A DNA stretch of 64,000 nucleotides from Musa acuminata AAA Group (GCF_036884655.1 NC_088342.1:30719001-30783000), one strand, 5' to 3'. Shown: positions 9,003 through 20,551, counted from the first letter of the stretch. Translations and numbers: made by a program. The notes: generated from the letters alone by a model not told the origin.

Positions 9003-10762
9003 TGTTAGGATCAAGAGCACTAAGAGGGGGGGGTGAATTAGTGCAGCGGAAATTTTTCAGCGATTAAAACCGAAAGCTGCGTTCGTTCGATAAAAACGAT
9101 TTCGATGTGAAAGCCGATTCTAAGATTACTTTAACTTAAGATTAAGCGAGATGACATTAAAGTAAATCTACGAAGGCAGTTTGCAGTTTATGATGAAAAT
9201 CAGAATGCAAGCGCAAACTGAAATGCGACGTTCGTACGATAAAACCTGTTTACGTCTAAATGCCGATTTTGAAGATACTGAACTTTGAGATACATTTTAT
9301 AAATGCGCAGAAGGCAGTTTGCAGTTATGATTGAAATCAAAACATAAACGTAAACTAAAGTGTAATGATCGTATGAAAAAGCCAATTTACGTCTAAACGC
9401 AGATTCGGAAAGTTCTGAACTTAGAAACTTGTTTGTAAAAGCGCAGAAGTCAGTAGCTATTTAGGAGGTTTGCAGTGAAGGTAAAATGCTTAAAGGAAAT
9501 GCAAACCGAGATTTAGAGTGGTTCGGTCAATCTTGACCTACTCCACTTTTGGCTTCTTCCACCGACGAGGTCACCGACGTCAACTAGAGGCCTTCCTTCA
9601 ATAGGCGAAGGCCAACCACCCTTTTACAGTTTCACTCCTTTTGACGGGCTTAGGAGTCAACCCTTATAGAAATTTTCTCTCCTCTCTTTACAACTCAAGA
9701 CTTTGAAGAATAGAGGGAGGAGAACTTTTGGCCTTTACAACAATTTTGAGCTCTAAGAATCACAGAAAGATATCAAGATTTTGAGTGTAAGTTGCTTCCT
9801 TTCAATGCTGAATGGGTGGGGTATTTATAGGCCCCAACCCAGTTCAAATTTGGAGCTCAAAACTGTCAATTCCCGGAATTCCGGGATCAGGCAGTTGCAC
9901 CTCCTGACTGGGGCGGTTGCACCGCCTGGCAGATCTCGAAGACTGAGCCTCTGGGCGGTGCCACCTCTGTCAGGGGCGGTTGCACCTCTCCACCAGAGCT
10001 CGAAGACCGAGCTCAGGCGGTTGCACCTCCTAACTGGGGCGGTTGCACCGCCTGCTAGAGCTCGAAGACCGAGCTCAAGCGGTGCTACCTCCTGTCAGGA
10101 GAGGTTGCACCGCCCAATCTCGCTTGGAGACTGAGCCCAGGCGGTTGCACCTCCTGGCTGGGGCGGTTGCACCGCCCAGTCTCCCTGGGAGACTTAGCCC
10201 AGGCAGTGCTACCTCCTGGCTTGGGCGGTTGCACCTCCCACAGCAACCAGGGTCCGAATGGGTTGATCCATTCGGTCCAATTTGGGTTTTTCATGGGCCC
10301 AATTGCCCCAAGATTAAGCTAACGGGATCACCTCCCATTTTCAACTTAATCGTAGTGCTAACTACGATAAATCCTAAGACAATTTCTGCAGCTTGCTCCG
10401 GTGCGTCAATCGCTTCTTCCGGCGAGTTTCCGGCGAACTTCCGTCGATCATCCGATGAACCCTCGGTGATGCTCCTGCGGACTTCCGGCAAACTCCTGGA
10501 CTTGCGACGATCCACTTGGCGAGTTCCGACGAGCTTCTTTGGCAAGCTTCTGGACTTCTCGGATTTGTTCCCGCAGAACTTCCGACGACTGTCCGAACTT
10601 CCGTCGAGCTCTCGAACTCCCAACGTGATCATTGTCATGACTCCAGCGCAACTCCTGCTGCATGTCTTACTTTCATCGTAGTTAATCCTGCACACTTATC
10701 TCAACACATAGATTATACAACAAATGACAATTGACTTCATCATCAAAATCCGAGATTCAACA
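9003..10762 (-). repeat. 5' LTR of N1
   Basis: This 1760-bp LTR is nearly identical to 2419-4177 and ends gagattcaaca just before the TGTGA duplication. TATA box at 9822-9829; hairpin array at about 9880-10240. Confidence 0.92.
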
Positions 10763-11118
10763 TGTGAAACAAATCTTTGCAAGTAAAAGCACTATCATCC
10801 ATATTTCAAGATGGAATTCATATGCAGGAATCATTTCATCAAATCTATTTCAGAAAAATATTTTTTATATAAGTGTATAAGAAAATCCGATTTTTGGGAT
10901 ACCAATTGTTAAGCGAGTCCGAAAATGAAATTAACACTTTCATGCATTCGGACAAGACTATGCTATAGATTTTCAAATACAATCATGAAGACAAAACATG
11001 CTTATTGTTATGGAAATTTTTGTATTCAACACATAATTTCCAACATGTTATTTAGGCATGTAATGGCAATCAAGTGATTTGATCATTCAATAAAGTTCGA
11101 AAAATAATTTTAACTAGT
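10763..11118 (-). other. 3' non-coding region of S after RNase H
   Basis: AT-rich, no open frame. It is colinear with about 4780-5040 of N1. At 10898-10915 it holds gataccaattgttaagc, which resembles a PBS/LTR junction in reverse complement (see findings). Confidence 0.65.
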
Positions 11119-12843
11119 TTATGTATTCGGACACATCAACATTCCTAATTCTCTTCTTATGAAATCAAATTGTTCTTCACTTAGAGGTTTTGTAAAAATA
11201 TCAGCTAGTTGATATTTAGTATCAATGAACTCTATGATTACATCATGATTAGTAACATGATCTCGTATAAAGTGATGTCTAATATCAATATGTTTTGTTT
11301 TTGAGTGTTGTATAGGATTCTTTGTTAAGCATATTGCACTTGTGTTATCACATTTAATGGGAATATTTTTAAGATGAACTTTATAATCTTCTAAGGTGTT
11401 TTTCATCCATACAACTTGTGCACAGCATGCACTTGCTGCAATATATTCAGCTTCGGTTGTTGATAGTGCAACCGAGTTTTGTTTCTTAGATGACCAGGAA
11501 ACAAGGGCATGTCCTAAAAATTGACATGTTCCTGATGTGCTTTTTCTATCTAGTCTACAGCCAGCAAAGTCCGTATCAGCATAAGCAATTAACTCAAGAT
11601 TCTCTGATTTTGGGTACCATAATCCTAGATTTATGGTACCATTAAGATATCTAAGTATTCTTTTCACTGTTTTGAGATGAGATATCTTAGGGTTTGATTG
11701 AAATCTAGCACAAAGTCCTACACTGAACATGATATCTGGTCTAGTTGTAGTGAGGTAAAGTAAACTTCCTATCATGCCCCTATAAGTTTTTTGATCGAAG
11801 CTTTCTCTACTTTCATCAATTTCTAACTTAGTGGAGGTGCTCATAGGAGTGTTAATAGCTTTTGAGCTATTCATATTAAACTTTTTTAGCAAATTCATAG
11901 CATATTTAGTTTGACTAATAAAGATGTCATTGCTTAGTTGTTTGATTTGTAAGCCTAAGAAGAATGTTAATTCTCCCATTAAAATCATTTCGAATTCAAG
12001 ACTCATAGTTTTAGCAAAAGATTCACAAAGAGATTCATTCGTAGAACCAAAGATAATATCATCAACATAAATCTGAACAATGAGAAAATTATTTTCAAAA
12101 TTCTTGATGAACAATGTAGTATCAACCTTGCCTTTTGTGAAATTATTTTCAATAAGAAAATAACTAAGTCTCTCATACCAAGCCCTCGGAGCTTGTTTTA
12201 AACCATATAGAGCTTTAGTTAATCTAAACACATGATTAGGGAGGCTATTATTTTCAAATCCAGGAGGTTGTTCAACATAGACTTCTTCGGAAATAAAGCC
12301 ATTAAGAAAAGCGCTTTTAACATCCATTTGAAATAACTTAAAATTATTACTACTAGCGTAGGCAAGGAGCATCCTTATGGCTTCTAATCGAGCCACAAGA
12401 GCGAAGGTTTCTTCGTAATCGATACATTCTTATTGGTTGAAACCTTTGGCCATTAATCTAGCCTTGTTTCTAACCACGATACCATATTCATCTTGCTTGT
12501 TTCTAAAAACCCATTTAGTACCAATAACTATATGGTCAGTTGGCCTAGGAACAAGCTTCCACACCTCATTTCTCTCAAATTGATTTAATTCATCTTGCAT
12601 TGCGATAATCCATAAATCATCTTTCATGGCTTCGTCAACACATTTGGGTTCAATTTGGGAGAGAAAAGCGGCGTTGGCACAAAATTTTTTAAGAGAAGAT
12701 CGTGTTTGAACCCCCTTTGATGTGTCTCCTAAGATTAGCTCCTTAGGATGAGCATCTATATACTTCCAATCCTTGGGTAAGGATGTTTCAGAAGTGGATA
12801 CATCCAAGTTGCTAGTTGGAGACATGGTTTCATTTAAATTCAA
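11119..12843 (-). pseudogene. pol of S: reverse transcriptase and RNase H
   Basis: SIRE-type copia RT begins in the 12843-12430 frame (WKLVPRP, IGTKWVFRNK, ARLMAKGFNQ). An in-frame TAA at about 12427-12429 interrupts it, and it resumes in frame at 12396. The catalytic motif IYVDDIIFGS is intact, as are QMDVKSAFLNG and KALYGLKQAPRAW. RNase H follows with AYADTDFAG, STTEAEYIAAS and LADIFTKPLSEEQF, and ends at 11119. Apart from the nonsense codon this stretch is open over about 570 codons, which is good preservation. It copies element RNA into DNA inside virus-like particles. Confidence 0.92.
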
Positions 12844-14066
12844 GGAATCAAAATTAACATCATCATCAAAATCGTTTTTCCTGATTTCGGAAATCTTATT
12901 GAAAACAACATGAATGGATTCTTCAATAATTAAAGTTCTTTTATTGAAGATACGAAAAGCTTTAGAAACCGAAGAATAACCAAGAAAGATTCCTTAATCG
13001 GATTTAGCATCAAATTTTCCTAAGTTATCCTTTTCATTCAAGATAAAACACTTACACCCAAAGACTTTAAAATATGAAACATTGGGTTTTTTGTTGTTCC
13101 ATAACTCATAGGGAGTTTTGGTGAGTAAGGGTCTTACTAGAACTCTATTCAAAATATAGCATGCAGTGTTTATGGCTTCGGCCCAAAAATATTTGGGTAG
13201 GCTATGTTCATTCAACATGGTTTTTGTCATTTCTTGTAAATTTTGATTTTTTCTTTCTACTACTCCATTTTGTTCAGGATTTCTTGGAGTAGAGAAATTA
13301 TGGTTGTATCCATTGAGTTCACAAAATTCTTGGAAATCATGGTTTTGAAATTCACCACCGTGATCACTTCTAATTGACGAAATCATAGAACCCTTCTCAT
13401 TTTGAACAAGTTTACAAAACTTAGTAAAATATCTAAAGCATTCATTTTTCTGTTTTAAGAAGTAAGTCCACGTGTATCTGCTATAGTCATCCACAATGAC
13501 GAAGGCGTATTTGCTACCTCCTAGGCTTGATGTAGAGATTGGATCGAACAAATCCATATGGATCAATTGTAAGGGCCTAGAGGTGCTTATTTGATTCTTA
13601 GATTTGAAACTACCCTTAATTTGTTTACCTAATTGGCAAGCATCACATACATTATCTTTGATGAACTTGATATGAGGAATTCCTCTTACAAGTTCTTTAG
13701 ATAATATTTGAGTGATTAGTTTCATGCTAGCATGACCTAATCTTCTATGCCATAGCCAAGCATCCTCATTCAAAACCGAAAAACATATTTCATTACACAA
13801 ATCATTGATGTCAATAGTGTATACGTTATTTTGTTTTAATGCAATCATAGACGTGTTTTTGTGTGGTTTTTCAATGATGCAAGCATTAGATTCGAATCTG
13901 ACAATATATCCTTTATCACATAATTGACTAATGCTCAAGAGGTTATGTTTTAAACCATCAACTAATAAAACATCTTCAATAAAGAAGTTGGATTTGTTAC
14001 CTATGGTTCCTTTGCCAATGATTTTACCCTTGTTGTTGTCTTCGAAGGTGACATAACCTTCGTCTA
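12844..14066 (-). pseudogene. pol of S: integrase and flanking region
   Basis: The 13938-12994 frame is part of the polyprotein and not a separate gene. It contains the GAG-pre-integrase HHCC zinc region (LWHRRLGHASMKL ... CDACQLGK), then the integrase core with first Asp in IHMDLFDP, second Asp in RSDHGGEF and the Glu in NGVVERKNQ. The motif ELWNNKKPNVSYFKVFGCKCF follows. A TAA at about 12995 breaks the frame just before GIFLGYS. Upstream (14066-13939) the same polyprotein continues with DEGYVTFED. The integrase inserts the cDNA and makes 5-bp target duplications. Confidence 0.92.
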
Positions 14067-14071
14067 TGCTA

Positions 14072-16167
14072 TGTTGAATCTCATATTTTGATGATGAAAC
14101 TACTTGATATATGTTTATGATTTAATCTGCGTTTTGAGTGACGTAGGATGCTTCGATCAGGATGAGACAATTAAAGCAGGAAAATCATGTTGTGCCGGAG
14201 GAACATGTCAGAAGATTGGACGTTGGGCCGGTGGATCGGTCGACGTATCGATAGAAGGCTTCGGGTCGTGGACTCGGGCATCGGGCCAAAGAAGAGCAGG
14301 TATTGTGCCAAGGATATCGGAATTGCGGAGCCAACTGGCCGATTGGGCAATAGGCCGCAGGAAAGGACGATGCGCCGAAAAATCGGACGAAGCGTCGAGG
14401 GACCAATGACATGCCGGACAACTTGGTTAATTGCTTAGGATTAATTGTCTCGATCGAAGTTTTGTTTTACATGTGCAAGATTAACTACGATGGAAGTAAG
14501 ACATGCAGCAAGAGTTGCGCCGGAGTTAAGACAATGATCACGTTGGGAGTTCGAGAGTTCGACGGAAGTTCGGACAGTCGTCGGAGGTTCTACGGGAACA
14601 AATCCGAGAAGTCCATAAGCTTGCCAAAGAAGCTCGTCGGAACTCGCCAAGTGGATCGTCGCAAGTCCAGGAGTTTGCCGGAACTCTGCAGGAGCATCAC
14701 CGAGGGTTCATCGGATGATCGACGGAAGTTCGCCGGAAACTCGCCGGAAGAAGCGATTGACGCACCGGAGCAAAATGCAGAAATTATCTTAGGATTTATC
14801 GTAGTTAGCACAATGATTAAGTTGGAAATGGGAGGTGATCCCATTAGCTTAATCTTGGGGAAATTGGGCCCCTAAAAAACCCAAATTGGGCCGAATGGAT
14901 CAACCCATTCGAACCCTGATTGCTGTGGGAGGTGCAACCGCCCAAGCCAGGAGGTAGCACCGCCTGGGCTAAGTCTCCCAGGGAGACTGGGTGGTGCAAC
15001 CGCCCCAGCCAGGAGGTGGCACCGCCTGGGCTCAGTCTCCGAGCGAGACTGGGCGGTGCAACCTCCCCTGACAGGAGGTGGCACCGCTTGAGCTCGGTCT
15101 TCGAGCTCTAGCAGGCGGTGCAACCACCCCAGTCAGGAGGTGCAACCGCTTGAGCTCGGTCTTCGAGCTCTGGCAGAGAGGTGCAACCGCCCCTGACAGA
15201 GGTGGTACCGCCCAGAGGCTTAGTCTTCGAGCTCTGCTAGGCGGTGCAACCACCCTAGTCAGGAGGTGCAACCCCCTGATCCCGGAATTCCGGGAATTGA
15301 CAGTTTTGAGCTCCAAATTTGAACTGGGTTGGGGCCTATAAATACCCCACCCATTCAGCACTGAAAGAGCACAACTTACACTCAAAATCTTGATCTTTTT
15401 CTGTGATTCTTAGAGCTCAAAATTGTTGTAAAGGCCAAAAGTTCTCCTCCCTCTGTTCTTCAAAGTTTTGAGTTGTAAAGATAGGAGAAAAAATTTCTGT
15501 AAGGGTTGTCTCCTAAGCCCGTCAAAAGGAGTGAAACTGTAAAAGGGTGGTTGGCCTTCGCCTATTGAAGGAAGGCCTCTAGTTGACGTCGGTGACCTCG
15601 TCGGTGGAGGAAGCCAAAAGTGGAGTAGGTCAAGATTGACCGAACAACTCTAAATCTCGGTTTGCATTTACTTTGAGCATTTTATCTTTACTGCAAACCT
15701 CCTAAATAGCTACTGCCTTCTGCGTTTTTACAAACGAGTTTCTAAGTTCAGAGCTTTCCGAATATGTGTTTAGACGTAAATCGACTTTTTCGTACGATCA
15801 TCATATTTCAGTTTACGTTAACGTTTTGATTTCAATCATAACTGCAAACTGCCTTCTGCGCATTTATAAAATGTATCTCAAAGTTGAGAATCTTCAGAAT
15901 CGGCATTTAGACGTAAACCAGTTTTATCGTACGAACGTCGTATTTAAGTTTGCGCTTGCATTCTGATTTGCATCATAAACTGCAAACTGCCTTCATAGAT
16001 TTACTTTAACGTCATCTCGCTTAATCTTAAGTTAAAGTAATCTTAGAATCGGCTTTTACATCGAAATCGTTTTTATCGAACGAACGCAGCTTTTGATTTT
16101 AATAGTTGAAAGATTTCCGCTGCACTAATTCACCCCCCCCCCCGTCTTAGTGCTCTTGATCCTAACA
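14072..16167 (+). repeat. 5' LTR of P
   Basis: This 2096-bp LTR starts TGTTGAATCTC and ends GATCCTAACA. It is about 330 bp longer than the N1 and S LTRs because of an extra 5' section (about 14100-14460) shared with 20590-20940 and, more distantly, with 55610-55980. TATA box at 15337-15344; C-rich homopolymer near 16133-16143. Confidence 0.92.
15337..15344 (+). promoter_or_regulatory. LTR TATA box of P
   Basis: TATAAATA within CCTATAAATACCCC, with transcription expected about 25-30 bp downstream. The 3' LTR copy is at 21816-21823. Confidence 0.7.
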
Positions 16168-16169
16168 AT

Positions 16170-16181
16170 TGGTATCAGAGC
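16170..16181 (+). promoter_or_regulatory. Primer-binding site of P
   Basis: TGGTATCAGAGC, two bases after the 5' LTR end. It is complementary to tRNA-iMet. Confidence 0.93.
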
Positions 16182-16217
16182 CCGGTATTTCTCATTTCGG
16201 ACTTACACCCGAGAGAA

Positions 16218-16991
16218 ATGACTCGTCATGGCTTTCAAGAGGGCTTATCAGTTTTTCGTCCACCGTTGTTTAATGGATTGGGCTACACTTATTGGAAAAC
16301 TCGAATGAGAGTTTTCTTGATTTCTATGAATTTGGATTTATGGAATATTGTTGAAAACAATTTTCAACTTCCCTCTAAACTGATGAACGAATGCTCGGAT
16401 TTGGAGAAGAAGTATTTTTCTTTAAACGCAAAGGCTATGAATGCCTTATTTTGCGCTTTGGACAAAAATGAGTTCAATCGGATTTCTATGTGTGAAACGG
16501 CTTTTGACATTTGGCGAACACTTGAAATCACGCACGAGGGAACTAGTAGAGTCAAAGACTCGAAAGTTAACATTTTATTGCATGATTTTGAGCTTTTTCG
16601 AATGCAACCAAGCGAGACTATAGACGACATGTACACCCGTTTCATGGATGTCGTCAATAGTTTAAGAGCTCTTGGAAAATGTTTTTCGGATTTTGAACTC
16701 GTAAACAAGATTTTGCGTTCTCTTTCTAAGAAGTGGGATTCAAAAGTAACTGCAATACAAGAAGCTAAAAACCTAAACAACTTACCACTTAAAGAACTAA
16801 TTGGTTCGTTGATGACATATAAAATGGTGCACAATGCACATGATGAACATGTTGAACAAAATCACCTTCCAAAGAACAGGAAGGATTTGGAACTCCGGAC
16901 AAATGAATACCACTTGAGCGATGACTCAAGTGATGAGGACAATGATGAACTTGAACTTCGAACACTAAATCTTAATAAGTTTATTAAATAA
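16218..16991 (+). CDS. Truncated gag of P
   Basis: A 257-codon open frame starts at ATG 16218, 36 bp after the PBS. It has the same SIRE-type gag core as N1 and S (YWKTRMRVFLIS, CETAFDIW, THEGTSRVKDSK, LIGSLMTYKM) and ends with an acidic DDSSDEDNDE stretch and NKFIK. A TAA replaces the lysine codon expected next. Gag-like sequence (KWDESSSSEDEE, VANYAF) continues out of the reading to about 17175. The CCHC knuckles that N1 and S have are not present downstream, so the protein would have a capsid core but no nucleocapsid RNA-binding part. The frame itself is intact and might still be made. Confidence 0.8.
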   Translation: MTRHGFQEGLSVFRPPLFNGLGYTYWKTRMRVFLISMNLDLWNIVENNFQLPSKLMNECSDLEKKYFSLNAKAMNALFCALDKNEFNRISMCETAFDIWRTLEITHEGTSRVKDSKVNILLHDFELFRMQPSETIDDMYTRFMDVVNSLRALGKCFSDFELVNKILRSLSKKWDSKVTAIQEAKNLNNLPLKELIGSLMTYKMVHNAHDEHVEQNHLPKNRKDLELRTNEYHLSDDSSDEDNDELELRTLNLNKFIK

Positions 16992-18881
16992 AAATCTAAA
17001 ATAGATAATAAACTTGAACGAAGGAAGAGGCCAAAGAAGAAGAACACAAAGTGGGATGAATCGAGCTCCTCCGAAGACGAGGAGAAAATCAAGAAAGGCG
17101 AGGTGGCAAACTACGCCTTTACGCCGATCGACGTTGAGGTAATCAAAATACCTTTAATTTACTTTGAAATTACTTGAAGTTTTTCATGAGTGCTTAATTT
17201 AGATAGTAGGAATAGGAAATAAAAAAAATTATGTTTCAAAAATTATATCATGTTTTTCTTTTTAGCATCTTTGAAAAATTAAAAACTTGATCATGAAAAG
17301 TATATTGCTAAGGTTTCATGCATGTTATGTTTTGAAATATTGAATGATGTATGCAACATTATGGATGATAGTTATATGATATGTGATAATGCTTAGGATT
17401 AATCCATGCATGTGTATTTTGATGATTTTATGTCATGCATGAGTTTATGAAGTAAATGTTGATTTGAAACTCTCATTTTGGATTAACATGTTTTTGGTTA
17501 AATCATTTTTATGACGAATTAAGATGACATTCTCATGACATATTAAGATGACATAGTGCATGTACATCTTTGTATGAATTTTTTGATAGTCTTTTGATGA
17601 TAGATGTGATATCATGATATTTTATTTTTGATGTGTTTGGTCTTGACGGCTTTATGACGAAACTTATATTTTGATTTTAAATGATGATACATGTTTTCAC
17701 AAAAAGACTTGAACACCCTCACATGAAATCAATTGTATGAAATGGAAATGAATTTAATGAATTTATTTTACCAATCTTGTGAATCTCATGAAAATAAACA
17801 TGATGAATATTTTGAAAATAAATGAGTATATCATGCATTTGGTCTTAATGATTTCTCTTGAACATACTTTTTGAAATCATACTTGATAATGAATATCAAG
17901 ATATTAAAAAGATGATTATCATGGAATCATGCTTGATAATTTATTTTACGAAATTTACCTTTCTATCTTGAAGGTTGACATTTTTTTAAAAGCAAAGGCA
18001 TGCTCATAAGAAGCAAATCACATAAATAGAAATTTATAAAAATGAAATGTAATCCTCTATCTTATTGATTTTTCAATAAATATATGCTGGTCATATATGA
18101 ATTTATTGAATGTAATTTTGAGGATGATTTCAGATTTGACAAATGCTTGATTCGTATTTACGACATAAGATACATTTTAAATATGAATCATGCTTCAATC
18201 ATGTTAAATGCTTCAATCATTTTCTATCTCTAGAGTTCTCGATTTTGATGAAATACAAGTGATAAATTCATTTATGATATCTTGTAAATCACTTGAATTA
18301 TGAATGAGTTTTTTATGATGTGTTAAAAGAATCACTTAAAAAGAAAATGCTTTTCCCATCTTATCGAGATTAATGATTTCATAATATTGTGTGAATCTCG
18401 AAATTGATTTTGATGAAATAGTAATAACGTTATTCATGTTATGAATCTCAAAAATGATAATATGCTTCATGTGATAATATGAATACATGAAACACTTATG
18501 ATATGAATTTTATACAATTCTGTGTATTCATAAAATATTTATCTCATCATCCAATAACTCTTCTTGATATTCCTTATGAGATGAAACGAAATAATGCATG
18601 AAATACAAATGAAGAGTTAATGATCATGCATTATAGGATGTAATGAATTCTGACATTTAGATACTATTGTTTGAATATCTATGATCATGTTGCCAAAATG
18701 ATATATCATGAATGCGTGGATATCATGTTTGATATGCTCATAATGATGATTGATTTTTCGGTATCGTGCATAAAAAAAATGAAATATAATGTTAATGAAT
18801 TTGTGCATTGAAAATATAATGATGCATAAATAAGAATGATTACTTACCTTTGTCATGATTTAGAAATTGATGTAAAAGGTT

Positions 18882-18918
18882 TTTCCCTTCTTTTTGCCAA
18901 TGACATAAGGGGAGAAAG
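18882..18918 (+). repeat. Internal PPT-like hairpin 1 of P (decayed)
   Basis: A pyrimidine run, a short loop and a purine run (ttcccttctttttgcc ... aaggggagaaag). It is the same design as the two copies downstream and the true PPT. Confidence 0.5.
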
Positions 18919-19775
18919 AGTTGCTAATGTGCATATCTCAAAGAGAAAATTGCTAGCTTACGTATCTTAAAATGTTAAAAATTTTTTGCTAGCTCGTATA
19001 TTGTATTTGAAAAACTATGGCAAAAATATGTCCGAATGATTGAACTTGTTAAAATTAATTTTCGGACTTTCTTGATTGAATGATCAAATCACTCGACTGC
19101 CATGATGGTTTTACACAATTACATGCCCTAATAACAGGTTAGAAATTATGTGCTTTGGATACAAAAATTTCCATGATAATAAGCATGTTTTATCCTCATG
19201 ATTGTATTTGAAAATCAATAGCACAGCCTTGTCCGAATGCATGAAAGTGTTAATTTCATTTTCAGATTCTCTTAACTATTGGTATCCTAACAATTGGATT
19301 TTCAAATTATCCTCTTCCAGACTTAATAAGCATATGTTATATCAAGTTTAATTCATATCATTGATTTTTGACATATGGAATCAACTAGCAAATACATCTC
19401 TCATACACTTATCATGTGAACAATATTTTGTTTTGAGAAATGAATTTGATGAAATGATTCCTGCTTATAAATTCCTTCTTGAAAAAGGAAGTCATTTTTA
19501 CGTACAAGGATTTGATACATATCTTGATACTTGTAAAAATGAAGCGTGCTTTAATATCTTATCAATTTTAACTTCATTTGAGTAAGCTCAGAAATAGCTT
19601 TCCTCCTTCATGCAAAAAGAAAATAACAAATAAAATGAAAGAAGTTTTCAAAGCTATCTCCATGTCATGTTTTCCTTGAGATGTTTGAATATTTGGTATC
19701 TTATCACTATTTGTTGAAAAATGACATGAACCTGCTTATGGCATCGCACTTATATTTAAAATTTGCTTATATCGT

Positions 19776-19805
19776 TCTCCTTTTTGTTGACGACAAAGGG
19801 GGAGA
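19776..19805 (+). repeat. Internal PPT-like hairpin 2 of P
   Basis: tctcctttttgttgac followed by gacaaagggggaga; the arms CTCC and GGAG can pair and the 3' arm mimics the PPT. Confidence 0.6.
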
Positions 19806-19984
19806 AATATATGAATTGATGCTATGAACACTGATGCTATGATTGCCAAATTTGCATTATGCCATGTTTGCATCATGTGTTAAAATGTCAAGAACTTGTA
19901 TCGTAATTTTACGCGTTGATATCTTACCATGTGATGAAATGCTACAATTAATAAACACTTGAAATGTTTGCGTTACGATATCAA

Positions 19985-20225
19985 AAGCTAACATTGCAAA
20001 GGAAGCAAAAATTTGCTAGCTTGCAACTTGCATATTTCAAGAAGCAAGAGTTGCCTTCTTGAACATCTCTAAATTGCTAGCTTGCAAGTTCTAAAATGTT
20101 GTAACATTGCTAGCTTGCATGTTCTAAAAGTGCTATCTTGTATGCTGTAAAACTTGCATATCTAAAATTTGATAGCTTGAATGTTCTAAGCATGATGTAA
20201 CATTTGCTAAATTTTCTGGCTTCAA
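19985..20225. repeat. Cluster of GCTAGC-centred short repeats
   Basis: Degenerate copies of TTGCTAGCTTGCAAGTTCTAAA recur about every 40-60 bp. The N3 interior has the matching cluster in reverse at about 53500-53720. Each unit is partly palindromic. Confidence 0.55.
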
Positions 20226-20304
20226 AATTGCATGATGATAAAACTTGATATTATGTTTTTCATGCAATGAGTTGAACCAATATCACAAACACTTGATTGT
20301 GGTA

Positions 20305-20338
20305 CTTCTCCTTTTTGTTGATGACAAAGGGGGAGAAG
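20305..20338 (+). repeat. Internal PPT-like hairpin 3 of P
   Basis: cttctcctttttgttgat followed by gacaaagggggagaag, about 215 bp before the true PPT. Confidence 0.6.
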
Positions 20339-20537
20339 TATGTTGATGATATGACATGTTATGCATAAGTTTATGCATGAGTTCATGATGACGTGTTGCA
20401 AGTATTCATGATGAATATTGCAATGACATGAATTCAGTTTGAATTCAAGGTTCTATCAATATGGCATATTGATAGGGGGAGTTTGTTTAAACTCCGGGAG
20501 TTAAGTTTAACTCCGTCATCAAGTAGTTGTCATCATC

Positions 20538-20551
20538 AAAAAGGGGGAGAT
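20538..20551 (+). promoter_or_regulatory. Polypurine tract of P
   Basis: AAAAAGGGGGAGAT directly before the TGTTGAATCTC start of the 3' LTR at 20552. Confidence 0.92.

Larger units (their letters stand above)
2419..10762 (-). mobile_element. N1: complete non-autonomous SIRE-type LTR retrotransposon carrying gag and an accessory ORF
   Basis: The 8344-bp element is bounded by two nearly identical LTRs (2419-4177 and 9003-10762) and a perfect 5-bp target duplication, TGTGA (2414-2418 and 10763-10767). In transcription order it has the 5' LTR, PBS (8989-9000), gag (8952-7361), a spacer with a palindrome and hairpins, the accessory ORF (6505-5396), an RNase H scrap (5120-5026), the PPT (4192-4178) and the 3' LTR. 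Protease, integrase and reverse transcriptase are missing, so mobilisation must have been in trans, presumably by an S-like element. It inserted into S itself. N2 (31600-38466) has the same layout, so this is a family and not a one-off deletion. Confidence 0.9.
16992..20537 (+). other. AT-rich non-coding interior of P
   Basis: Apart from the gag tail to about 17175, no convincing coding sequence is present; ORFs such as 19361-19585 are short and unrelated to pol. The region is full of ATGAT/TTGAT words, has three PPT-like hairpins (18882, 19776, 20305) and a cluster of GCTAGC repeats (19985-20225). It matches the interior of N3 in reverse, for example around catgatttagaaattgatg (18854). The part near 19050-19290 resembles the 3' non-coding region of S. 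Confidence 0.75.

Noticed and set aside
11119..12396. Separate short genes starting at internal GTG or TTG codons
   Set aside because: These are pieces of one gag-pol polyprotein interrupted by nonsense codons.
18617..19585. Short ORFs (74-79 codons) in the P interior
   Set aside because: AT-rich chance frames without counterpart in N3.
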